Shown here piece after piece: positions 1-6,018 of a stretch of 16,016 nucleotides of DNA. Made by a program: the position numbers and the translations under genes. Position 1 is the stretch's first letter. Every line of letters starts with the position of its first letter. The notes below the pieces were generated by a model. It was not told the origin of the DNA. It did not search any database and saw nothing but the letters and a program-made list of their open reading frames with translations. Origin of the DNA: an uncultured Nitrosomonadales bacterium (GTDB taxonomy: Bacteria; Pseudomonadota; Gammaproteobacteria; Burkholderiales; Methylophilaceae); NCBI GenBank assembly GCA_946481065.1, contig CAMLMA010000025.1, positions 1 to 16,016 on the forward strand, read 5' to 3'.

Positions 1-140
1 CCTATTTATCTAATAGATTAAATATATATTTAAAAGCTAATAACAATAGTAATGCTGCCTAAATCTGTTGATGAATGACATCTTCCTTATCAATCAATCC
101 CTTAAAAGGAATCTTGCTTCTGCAGAACCATAGATTGTAC

Positions 141-149
141 TGTGGATTA
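141..149 (-). promoter_or_regulatory. DnaA-box-like site, one mismatch
   Basis: TGTGGATTA on the plus strand reads TAATCCACA on the minus strand and differs from TTATCCACA at one base. It lies about 90 bp from the AT-rich tract at 1-50. Confidence 0.45.
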
Positions 150-209
150 AATGTTGACAGATTTTCGCCTGCGCCAAAATCGCCTGTAACCCGAGTATTC
201 CCACACAAG

Positions 210-218
210 TTATCCACC
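210..218 (+). promoter_or_regulatory. DnaA-box-like site, one mismatch
   Basis: TTATCCACC differs from the consensus TTATCCACA only at the last base. It points opposite to the box at 141-149 and lies 31 bp from the dnaA stop codon. Confidence 0.45.
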
Positions 219-224
219 ATAGCC

Positions 225-238
225 CCACAAGCTTGTGG
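225..238. repeat. 14-bp perfect palindrome just downstream of dnaA
   Basis: CCACAAGCTTGTGG is a perfect inverted repeat beginning 10 bp past the dnaA stop. Read along dnaA (minus strand) it is not followed by a T-tract, so it is not a standard intrinsic terminator. Its CCACA arms resemble the core of the DnaA box, so it could be a protein-binding palindrome near the origin. Confidence 0.4.
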
Positions 239-248
239 CCTGATCAAC

Positions 249-1628
249 TCAATCACGAATGACCTGGATCAGCACGCCGATATCGCGTGCCAGGTTCGGG
301 TCGTTCTGACGTAACTGCTCGATCTCGTCGCAAGCATGCATCACCGTCGTATGGTGTCGGCTACCGAAAGCTTCGCCGATCTCGGGAAAACTATGGTTGG
401 TCAGCTCTCGAGCCAATGCCATCGCGATCTGTCGCGGCCGCGCGAAATTACGCGAACGTTTTTTGCTGTACATCTCTGCGACCTTGATCTTGTAGTAGTC
501 GGCAACGGTCTTCTGGATATTCTCGATCGTGACCTGACGCCCACGTACAGCGATAAGGTCGCGCAGAGCATCCTTGGCAAGATTGACGTCGATCGCATGC
601 CCGGTGAATTTAGCCATGGCGACGATACGGTTCAAGGCACCTTCGAGTTCTCGCACGCTGGATCTCACCTGCTTGGCGATGAAGAACGCGACGTCCTCAT
701 GCAAGACGAACTTGGCGGCCTCGGCTTTCTTGAGCAAGATGGCAACGCGCATCTCCAGCTCGGGCGGTTCTACCGCTACCGTTAACCCCCAACTGAAACG
801 AGTGCGCAAGCGCTCGTCCACATCCGCGATCTCCTTGGGATAGGTATCGCAAGTGATGATGATCTGCTTCTTGGATTCGATCAGGCTGTTAAAAGCATAG
901 AAGAATTCTTCCTGGGTGCGGCTTTTCTTGGCGAAGAACTGGATGTCATCTATCAGTAACAGGTCGAGTGAATGGTATTGTCTTTTGAAATCATCGAACG
1001 CCTTGTGCTCGTAGGCCTTTACCACATCCGAAACGTAACGTTCTGCGTGCAGGTAACGGATCTTGGCCTCAGGACGCAACTGGCGAAGATGATTGCCGAT
1101 GGCCTGCAACAAATGGGTCTTGCCTAACCCGACGCCGCCATAGATGAACAAGGGGTTGTAAGCGGTACCAGGGTTCTCGGCCACTTGCAGTGCAGCGGCA
1201 CGGGCTAGCTGATTGGCACGACCGGTGACGAAGTTGTCGAAATTGAACGCCGGATTGAGCCCACACCCCTCGATGCCGGTCTTGGTCTTCTTTTGGGCGG
1301 GAGCCTTGACCTTGGGCGCCTCTGCTGGCTCGTCAGTCGTGACAGGCATCGCTACCTGTGCCTTGTCGTGTCCGTTCAGGTTCTTGCTGGCAGGCTCGAG
1401 CAAGGCCAGTTCGATCTCGACCGGCGTCGCCAGGACCTCTTCGGCCAGTAACTGGATACGGTGCAGGAAGCGGTCCTTGACCCATTGTTGAACGAAACGA
1501 TTGGGCGCAAGCAGACGTACCGCGCCGTCGCGAGCCTCAAACTGCAGGGGTTTGATCCAGGTATTGAATTGTTGCGCGGAAAGCTCTTGCTTGAAGCGAC
1601 CGAGACAAATAGACCAAAAATTTTCCAT
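249..1628 (-). CDS. dnaA: Chromosomal replication initiator protein DnaA
   Basis: DnaA is the AAA+ ATPase that binds DnaA boxes and melts oriC. The 459 residues have the full four-domain layout: domain I about 1-85 (opens MENFWSICLG), a linker about 86-125 rich in Ala, Pro and Lys, AAA+ domain III from about 126 with Walker A GGVGLGKTH (164-172) and Walker B LLLIDDIQF (223-231), the DERLRTRF arginine-finger region (271-278), and domain IV with the box-recognition motif FGSRHHTTVMHA (421-432). Length is normal for the family. The ATG is preceded by GAGGT about 13 nt upstream. The gene diverges from rpmH and its likely promoter carries a DnaA box, which suggests autoregulation. One oddity: the second H of 'RHH' is usual, but the first (H425) sits where E. 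coli has Asp433, a base-contacting residue. The fold and all ATPase motifs are intact, so the assignment is secure. Confidence 0.98.
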   Translation of the reverse strand: MENFWSICLGRFKQELSAQQFNTWIKPLQFEARDGAVRLLAPNRFVQQWVKDRFLHRIQLLAEEVLATPVEIELALLEPASKNLNGHDKAQVAMPVTTDEPAEAPKVKAPAQKKTKTGIEGCGLNPAFNFDNFVTGRANQLARAAALQVAENPGTAYNPLFIYGGVGLGKTHLLQAIGNHLRQLRPEAKIRYLHAERYVSDVVKAYEHKAFDDFKRQYHSLDLLLIDDIQFFAKKSRTQEEFFYAFNSLIESKKQIIITCDTYPKEIADVDERLRTRFSWGLTVAVEPPELEMRVAILLKKAEAAKFVLHEDVAFFIAKQVRSSVRELEGALNRIVAMAKFTGHAIDVNLAKDALRDLIAVRGRQVTIENIQKTVADYYKIKVAEMYSKKRSRNFARPRQIAMALARELTNHSFPEIGEAFGSRHHTTVMHACDEIEQLRQNDPNLARDIGVLIQVIRD

Positions 1629-1778
1629 CGGTTGCCCGATACCTCAACTGATAGTAAGTGATGGTATTTGCTCGAAGTGCAAGTGTTCTGATATTGATTG
1701 TTCGAGCGCCGATACTGGCTTGCAGAGCCGAGAATCAGCATCCCCGGAAGATTTGCAGCCAAGCATTTTATGAGGGTC

Positions 1779-1807
1779 ATTCTAGCCTGTTTGGCCGAAC
1801 TTATCCA
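1779..1807 (-). promoter_or_regulatory. Likely dnaA promoter with -35 inside a DnaA box
   Basis: On the minus strand the -35 is TGGATA (1802-1807, four of six matches to TTGACA), the spacer is 17 bp, and the -10 is TAGAAT (1779-1784, five of six). A second -10-like hexamer TAAAAT lies at 1765-1770 with a weak -35 CAAACA at 1788-1793, so start sites may be staggered. The assignment is by motif only. Confidence 0.5.
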
Positions 1808-1809
1808 CA
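1801..1809 (+). promoter_or_regulatory. Perfect consensus DnaA box
   Basis: TTATCCACA matches the strict DnaA-box consensus at all nine positions. It covers the -35 of the predicted dnaA promoter and lies about 46 bp upstream of the rpmH -35. DnaA bound here would be expected to compete with RNA polymerase at the dnaA promoter. It may also contribute to an origin split on either side of dnaA. Confidence 0.7.
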
Positions 1810-1854
1810 GGCAATTCATGGCGACTACGGGCCAAAAGCAGGTGCAAATAAACA

Positions 1855-1884
1855 TTGACAAAACATGGCCATATCGGGTTAAAT
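1855..1884 (+). promoter_or_regulatory. rpmH promoter, sigma-70 type
   Basis: A perfect -35 TTGACA (1855-1860), an 18-bp spacer and -10 TTAAAT (1879-1884, four of six) lie 44 bp upstream of the rpmH ATG. The strong -35 suits a ribosomal protein gene and probably drives rpmH-rnpA-yidD and perhaps yidC-mnmE. Confidence 0.6.
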
Positions 1885-1928
1885 TACGCCCTTTGTTTAG
1901 AAACGCATAGAAGTCACCGGAGATTCTT

Positions 1929-2063
1929 ATGAAACGTACTTACCAGCCTTCGAAAGTTCGTCGCGCTCGCACCCATGGCTTCCTGGTGCGCATGAAAACC
2001 CGTGGTGGCCGCGCCGTGATCGCTGCGCGCCGTGCCAAGGGTCGTGCTCGCCTCGCTGTCTAG
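1929..2063 (+). CDS. rpmH: 50S ribosomal protein L34
   Basis: L34 is a small, very basic protein of the large ribosomal subunit. The 44-residue product reads [10 protein letters not shown] at the start, carries the hallmark THGFLVRM (15-22) and ends KGRARLAV; length and sequence match the L34 family closely. The ATG has a GGAG Shine-Dalgarno at 1919-1922. It is the first gene of the plus-strand cluster and diverges from dnaA, as in most bacteria. The rnpA start follows 22 bp after its stop, and a terminator-like hairpin lies just inside rnpA, which would favour rpmH-only transcripts. Confidence 0.98.
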   Translation: MKRTYQPSKVRRARTHGFLVRMKTRGGRAVIAARRAKGRARLAV

Positions 2064-2085
2064 TTAAACGCTGTGAAATCCGGTT

Positions 2086-2463
2086 TTGCCGAATTCAGGA
2101 TTTCCCAGACGCTCCAGAATCGTAAAAACGGATGATTTTTCATCCGTTTTTAATTTCCGCAAACGCATATCCGGACATTTTATCTCCCTGCATTACCAGT
2201 ACAATCAACTTGGCACGCCACGTCTCGGGTTGATCGTTGGAAAGCGGGCAGCCCGGTTATCGGTTCAGCGTAATTACATGAAACGCGTCTTGCGTGAACT
2301 GTTCAGAAGGCATAGCGCCAGGCTACAGAGTCTGGATGTCGTCATCCGGGCCCAGAAATGCTATGGTCCGGGACAATATGCGCAGGTCGAACAGGAATTC
2401 CATGAGCTGATGGCGCGACTGGATCGCCAAACCCAACCCAGAATGACACCTTTATCGTCATGA
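2086..2463 (+). CDS. rnpA: Ribonuclease P protein component
   Basis: This is the basic protein cofactor of RNase P, which with the catalytic RNA trims the 5' ends of precursor tRNAs. The 125 residues include the family region LGLIVGKRAARLSVQRNYMKR (two segments, 47-56 and 57-67), where the RNR motif has the form QRNYMKR: the central Arg-Asn and the Lys-Arg are kept, but Tyr stands at a position usually Arg or Lys. The start is taken as TTG at 2086 because an in-frame stop at 2074-2076 excludes anything upstream and later Met codons would remove the conserved N-terminal FPRRSRIVKTDDFSSVF region. Codons 13-22 hold a perfect 12-bp hairpin with a T-tract. The stop overlaps the yidD start by ATGA. 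Confidence 0.93.
   Translation: MPNSGFPRRSRIVKTDDFSSVFNFRKRISGHFISLHYQYNQLGTPRLGLIVGKRAARLSVQRNYMKRVLRELFRRHSARLQSLDVVIRAQKCYGPGQYAQVEQEFHELMARLDRQTQPRMTPLSS
2124..2151. terminator. Intrinsic-terminator-like hairpin inside the rnpA coding sequence
   Basis: The arms AAAAACGGATGA (2124-2135) and TCATCCGTTTTT (2140-2151) are perfectly complementary over 12 bp around a TTTT loop. The core CGGATGA/TCATCCG is flanked by A5 and T5 tracts, so it has terminator shape on both strands. It begins 61 bp after the rpmH stop and 38 bp into rnpA. A plausible role is partial termination that keeps rnpA expression far below rpmH. Function is inferred from shape only. Confidence 0.6.
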
Positions 2464-2669
2464 AGCGCATGCTACTCTGGTTGATCAAAGCTTATCAGCT
2501 CGGCCTGAGCCCCTATTTCGGACAACAATGTCGATTCACCCCCACCTGTTCCCAGTACACAGCCGAAGCCATCGCCCGATATGGTCCGTGGCGCGGTACT
2601 TGGTACGGCGTCAGGCGAGTGGCGCGTTGTCATCCATGGCATGCTGGCGGCCATGATCCTGTACCTTGA
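2460..2669 (+). CDS. yidD: Membrane protein insertion efficiency factor YidD
   Basis: YidD is a small inner-membrane-associated protein that helps YidC-dependent insertion of membrane proteins. The 69 residues contain the family signature CRFTPTCSQY (24-33), with conserved cysteines C24 and C30, and the downstream motifs RVARCHPW (53-60) and GGHDPVP (63-69). The N-terminal MKRMLLWLIKAYQLGLSP is amphipathic to hydrophobic, as expected for peripheral membrane contact. The start overlaps the rnpA stop by 4 nt (ATGA), indicating translational coupling, and yidC follows 47 bp later. Size and order match the conserved rpmH-rnpA-yidD-yidC cluster. Confidence 0.96.
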   Translation: MKRMLLWLIKAYQLGLSPYFGQQCRFTPTCSQYTAEAIARYGPWRGTWYGVRRVARCHPWHAGGHDPVP

Positions 2670-2716
2670 TTGCATCTTGCGTTTTTAGCTTCGAATTTTT
2701 AGATAGATAAGAGATT

Positions 2717-4360
2717 ATGGATACCAAGCGTCTGATTCTTTTTGTTATTTTCTCGTTTTCGATTCTGATGTTATGGGATTCATGGCAGCGCCAACATGCG
2801 CCTGCCGAACCTGTCGCACAAGCTACGCAGCAAGCGACCGATGCCAGCGTACCGCAAGCTGGAAAACCAGTACCGCATGCGGCCGACTTGCCAGCAGAGA
2901 CGGGTTTCCGCCTGCAGACCACGGGCAGGATCAAGGTAGAGACCGATCTCTACAAGGCTGATATCGATACCACCGGCGGCGATCTTCGCCATCTCGAGTT
3001 ATTGCAGCATCGTTCCGCGGAATCCATGGACAAGAATTTCGTGCTCATGGAAGACTCCGCTGCGCCAATGCTCTACGTCGCCCAATCCGGCCTTATCGGC
3101 AACGGCCTGCCGACCCATAAAAGCCAGTTCAGCAGCGCCATGGACCATTACCAGTTGCAGTCCGGCAGTGACAAGCTTGATGTGAGCCTGACCTGGAGCA
3201 ACGATCAGGGCCTGAAGGTTGAGAAGGTCTATACTTTCCATCGTGGCAGTTACGCCATCGACGTGCATTACGTCATTCATAACGATAGCGGTAGCGAGAT
3301 CGACCCTGCCGTGTATTACCAGATCGTGCATGACAGTCAATCCAATCAGGGTTCGGCCATGATGCCGACCTTTACAGGCGGTGCCTATTTCAGCGAAGCC
3401 ACGAAGTTCAAGAAGTTGGCCTTCAAGGACATGGCGAAGAGCGAGCTTTCGCTCTCAGCCAAGGATGGCTGGATCGGTCTGGTGCAGCATTATTTCGTTG
3501 GCGCCTGGATCCCCGAGCAGAAACTGCCGCGCATCTTCTATACAAAACAGCTCAGCGACAACATCTATTCCATCGGTAGCAAGAGCGTATTGCCGGCGAT
3601 CGCACCAGGCGCCAGCGAAACCGTCAGCGCCAAACTCTACGCCGGCCCGCAGATCGTCAGTCAATTACAACATGTCGCCCCAGGCCTCGAGTACACCAAG
3701 GATTACGGCTGGCTAACGATCATCGCCTCGCCTTTGTTCTGGGTCTTGTCCGCGATCGAAAAGCTGGTCCACAACTGGGGTGTAGCCATCATCCTGTTGA
3801 CCATCCTCATCAAGCTCGCATTCTATCCGCTGTCTGCCACCAGCTACCGTTCGATGGCACAGATGCGCGAGTTGGCGCCACGCCTGCAGCGCATGAAAGA
3901 GCAATATGGCGACGATCGCCAGAAGCTGCAGCAAGCCATGATGGAGCTCTACAAGACCGAAAAGATCAATCCCATGGGTGGTTGCCTTCCGATCCTGGTA
4001 CAGATCCCGGTGTTCATCTCGCTTTACTGGGTCTTATTGGGCAGTGTCGAGATGCGTCATGCCCCGTTCATGCTCTGGATCCATGACTTGTCGGCGACCG
4101 ATCCGTACTACGTATTACCGATCCTGATGGGTGCGACCATGATCATCCAGAGCCGGCTCAATCCGACGCCGCCTGACCCGGTCCAGGCCAAGGTCATGAT
4201 GATCATGCCGATCGTATTCAGCGTCTTCTTCTTCTTCTTCCCGGCAGGTCTGGTGCTGTACTGGCTGGTCAACAACATCCTGTCGATCTTGCAGCAGTGG
4301 CATATCAATCGCCAGACGGAAGTCGATGCCATCAACAAGAAGAAGGCCACCAACCGCTAG
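2717..4360 (+). CDS. yidC: Membrane protein insertase YidC
   Basis: YidC inserts and folds inner-membrane proteins, alone or with SecYEG; Fo subunit c is a classic client. The 547 residues follow the Gram-negative plan: an N-terminal signal-anchor helix (about 5-20), a linker, a large periplasmic P1 domain (about 60-330), then the conserved five-helix core with membrane segments near 352-372, 421-441, 463-478 and 495-522. R384 in MAQMREL corresponds by context to the functional Arg in the hydrophilic groove (E. coli R366). The stretches NPMGGCLPILVQIPVF (418-433) and WIHDLSATDPYYVLPILMG (454-472) are typical. The tail is basic, for ribosome contact. The start ATG has only a weak AAGAG upstream. 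mnmE follows after 69 bp. Confidence 0.98.
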   Translation: MDTKRLILFVIFSFSILMLWDSWQRQHAPAEPVAQATQQATDASVPQAGKPVPHAADLPAETGFRLQTTGRIKVETDLYKADIDTTGGDLRHLELLQHRSAESMDKNFVLMEDSAAPMLYVAQSGLIGNGLPTHKSQFSSAMDHYQLQSGSDKLDVSLTWSNDQGLKVEKVYTFHRGSYAIDVHYVIHNDSGSEIDPAVYYQIVHDSQSNQGSAMMPTFTGGAYFSEATKFKKLAFKDMAKSELSLSAKDGWIGLVQHYFVGAWIPEQKLPRIFYTKQLSDNIYSIGSKSVLPAIAPGASETVSAKLYAGPQIVSQLQHVAPGLEYTKDYGWLTIIASPLFWVLSAIEKLVHNWGVAIILLTILIKLAFYPLSATSYRSMAQMRELAPRLQRMKEQYGDDRQKLQQAMMELYKTEKINPMGGCLPILVQIPVFISLYWVLLGSVEMRHAPFMLWIHDLSATDPYYVLPILMGATMIIQSRLNPTPPDPVQAKVMMIMPIVFSVFFFFFPAGLVLYWLVNNILSILQQWHINRQTEVDAINKKKATNR

Positions 4361-4368
4361 TTGCCTCC

Positions 4369-4385
4369 GCCCCTTGGCCAGGGGC
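4369..4385 (+). other. GC-rich stem-loop between yidC and mnmE
   Basis: GCCCCT (4369-4374) pairs with AGGGGC (4380-4385) around a 5-nt loop, 9 bp past the yidC stop. No T-tract follows, so it is not a standard terminator; it could protect the 3' end of yidC mRNA or slow polymerase before mnmE. Confidence 0.35.
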
Positions 4386-4429
4386 AAGTTGCGCTAAACG
4401 CGACATGACGCGAGGATGATGTCAGCAAG

Positions 4430-5785
4430 ATGAGCTCCGTGCCGCCCGTTGTCAGTGATACCATCGCCGCCATCGCCACTGCCGCGGGAGCTGGCGGGAT
4501 CGGGGTCGTGCGGGTCTCTGGCCCGGCCGCAAAAACCATCGCCGACGATGTCCTCGGTCATTGCCCTGCCCCGCGTCATGCTGCTTACCTCGCGTTCAAG
4601 GAGGCCGACGGCAGCTTGATCGATCGTGGTATCGCTATCTATTACCGCGCCCCCCACTCCTATACCGGTGAAGACGTGCTTGAGTTGCAGGCCCACGGTG
4701 GCCCGGCCCTCATGCAGATCCTGCTCAGGCGCTGCCTGGCCTTGGGTGCAAGACAGGCCGAGCCTGGTGAGTTCACGCGTCGCGCCTACCTTAACGACAA
4801 GCTCGATCTGGCCCAGGCTGAAGCTGTGGCGGACGTCATCAATGCAGCGACTGAAGAAGCGGCTCGAAGTGCCGTGCGCTCACTTTCCGGCGAATTCTCC
4901 GCGGCGATCCATGCCTTGCTGTCCCGATTGATCGATCTGCGTATGTATGTCGAAGCTTGCCTCGACTTTCCGGAAGAAGAGATTGATTTCATCACACAGG
5001 GAAAGGTCGCGGAAAAACTCGCGACGATCAGCGATGAACTGGCACGGGTCTTTACGCAGGCACAACAGGGCAACCTTTTGCGAGAGGGTATCCAGGTGGT
5101 GCTGGTGGGGCAACCGAACGTCGGCAAGTCGAGCCTGATGAATCAACTTGCCGGTGAAGAGGTCGCCATTGTCACACCCGTGGCCGGGACGACCCGTGAC
5201 GTTATCCGCAATGCGATCCAGATCGAGGGGGTGCCGTTACATATCACGGACACGGCCGGCTTGCGTGAAACCAGCGACGAGATCGAAAAGGAAGGCATCG
5301 CCCGAACATGGCGAGCTCTAGAAAACGCGCATATCGCATTATTATTGGTAGACGCAGCCCATGATATAGGCGAGGCGGAAAAATCGATCCTGGCGCGTTT
5401 GCCGGCGTTTTTACCGAAAATATGGCTGCACAATAAAATCGATCTGAGTCGGGAAACGCCGAAAATCGTCTTGCGCGATGGGGACATGCATCTGTACCTG
5501 TCTGCGAAGACGGGACTTGGTATCGATCTGCTAAAAGCTGAATTGCTCAAGCTTGCGGGCTGGCAGCCGGCAGGCGAAGGCATATTCATGGCAAGAGCGC
5601 GGCATTTGGTCGCCATGCAAGCCGTGCGTACACATCTGGAACGCGCTGGCGGCCTGCTCGCCCAGGCCGAATTGTTTGCCGAGGAGCTGCGTCTCGCACA
5701 GGAAGCGCTCAGCCGCATCACGGGAGAATTCAGCCCGGACGATCTGCTGGGTGAGATCTTCAGCCGATTCTGTATCGGAAAATAG
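4430..5785 (+). CDS. mnmE: tRNA uridine-5-carboxymethylaminomethyl modification GTPase MnmE
   Basis: MnmE works with MnmG to install the (carboxymethyl)aminomethyl group at C5 of the wobble uridine U34 of certain tRNAs. The 451 residues show the N-terminal tetrahydrofolate-binding domain (about 1-120, with [15 protein letters not shown] at 77-91), a helical domain, and an inserted G domain: G1 GQPNVGKSS (227-235), G2 GTTRD (253-257), G3 DTAGLRE (274-280, with the probable catalytic Glu), G4 NKID (335-338) and G5 SAK (358-360). The C-terminus FCIGK (447-451) carries the invariant catalytic cysteine. Length is normal. The ATG lies 13 nt after GAGGA. Its partner mnmG is about 3 kb downstream, separated by the opposite-strand AsmA-like gene and two parS sites. 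It converges with that gene. Confidence 0.98.
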   Translation: MSSVPPVVSDTIAAIATAAGAGGIGVVRVSGPAAKTIADDVLGHCPAPRHAAYLAFKEADGSLIDRGIAIYYRAPHSYTGEDVLELQAHGGPALMQILLRRCLALGARQAEPGEFTRRAYLNDKLDLAQAEAVADVINAATEEAARSAVRSLSGEFSAAIHALLSRLIDLRMYVEACLDFPEEEIDFITQGKVAEKLATISDELARVFTQAQQGNLLREGIQVVLVGQPNVGKSSLMNQLAGEEVAIVTPVAGTTRDVIRNAIQIEGVPLHITDTAGLRETSDEIEKEGIARTWRALENAHIALLLVDAAHDIGEAEKSILARLPAFLPKIWLHNKIDLSRETPKIVLRDGDMHLYLSAKTGLGIDLLKAELLKLAGWQPAGEGIFMARARHLVAMQAVRTHLERAGGLLAQAELFAEELRLAQEALSRITGEFSPDDLLGEIFSRFCIGK

Positions 5786-6017
5786 CCTCGTCGACGCCAC
5801 CGTCGATAGAGATGTTTCACGTGAAACATCTGTCTGGCAAACACCTTTCAGTTCGCTAAACGGTCATTCAGGGGTTGGCTTGTCGCGGGTTAAGCTTGTT
5901 TTAGGCGGGTCAATCTAGATCGGCCACTGAAGGGTGTTGATGAAGCGACCACATTGGCGTCCAGTTAGGAACGGCCGGATAACGGGCGCAGCACATGGCG
6001 TCTCGGCCGTCGCCGGC
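5786..6017. other. Convergent intergenic region carrying parS1
   Basis: The 232 bp between the ends of mnmE and the AsmA-like gene hold a small inverted repeat (TCGACG 5791-5796 / CGTCGA 5801-5806), the parS site immediately after it, and nothing else I can support up to the stem-loop at 6005-6018. No clear T-tract terminator is present for either gene. Confidence 0.5.
5813..5828. promoter_or_regulatory. parS: parS centromere site 1, perfect palindrome
   Basis: TGTTTCACGTGAAACA is the 16-bp parS consensus bound by chromosomal ParB proteins. Here the palindrome extends perfectly to 22 bp (5810-5831). It lies in the gap between convergent genes about 4 kb from dnaA. A functional parB is encoded at 12027. 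ParB bound here would spread along flanking DNA and recruit ParA and probably SMC. Confidence 0.93.
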
Positions 6018-6018
6018 C
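6005..6018 (-). other. Short GC stem-loop at the 3' end of the AsmA-like gene
   Basis: On the minus strand GGCCG and CGGCC pair over 5 bp around the loop GCGA, a GNRA-type tetraloop. It begins within the stop codon. There is no T-tract, so it may stabilise the 3' end rather than terminate. Confidence 0.3.

Larger units (their letters stand above)
1..248. other. oriC: Candidate origin of replication (oriC) or part of it, downstream of dnaA
   Basis: No credible gene is present here. Positions 1-50 are about 84% A+T and include the tract AATATATATTTAAAA, which suits a DNA-unwinding element. Two DnaA-box-like 9-mers follow: TGTGGATTA at 141-149 (one mismatch to the reverse-complement consensus TGTGGATAA) and TTATCCACC at 210-218 (one mismatch to TTATCCACA). 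A 14-bp perfect palindrome lies at 225-238. In many bacteria oriC sits on one or both sides of dnaA, often between dnaA and dnaN; dnaN is not visible but would be expected beyond the left edge on the minus strand. The call is inference: the box count inside the window is low and the AT-rich tract runs off the edge. The dnaA-rpmH gap is an alternative or second box cluster. Confidence 0.5.
1629..1928. promoter_or_regulatory. Divergent dnaA-rpmH regulatory region
   Basis: This 300-bp gap has no gene. It holds the minus-strand dnaA promoter with an embedded perfect DnaA box (1779-1809), an untranslated dnaA leader of about 145 nt, and the plus-strand rpmH promoter (1855-1884). I see no further strong hairpin or repeat in the leader. 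Confidence 0.7.

Noticed and set aside
1..248. Small open frames on both strands (59-256 and 75-314)
   Set aside because: No family resemblance, overlap of the dnaA end, and a base composition and box content that fit an origin instead.
4531..4550. Minus-strand hairpin with T5 (CATCG/CGATG) inside mnmE
   Set aside because: Only a 5-bp stem, with no minus-strand transcript expected there.
5143..5844. 233-residue open frame on the minus strand opposite mnmE, starting near an MFHVKH sequence
   Set aside because: It lies antisense to the conserved G domain of mnmE and resembles nothing; MFHVKH is simply the parS palindrome translated.
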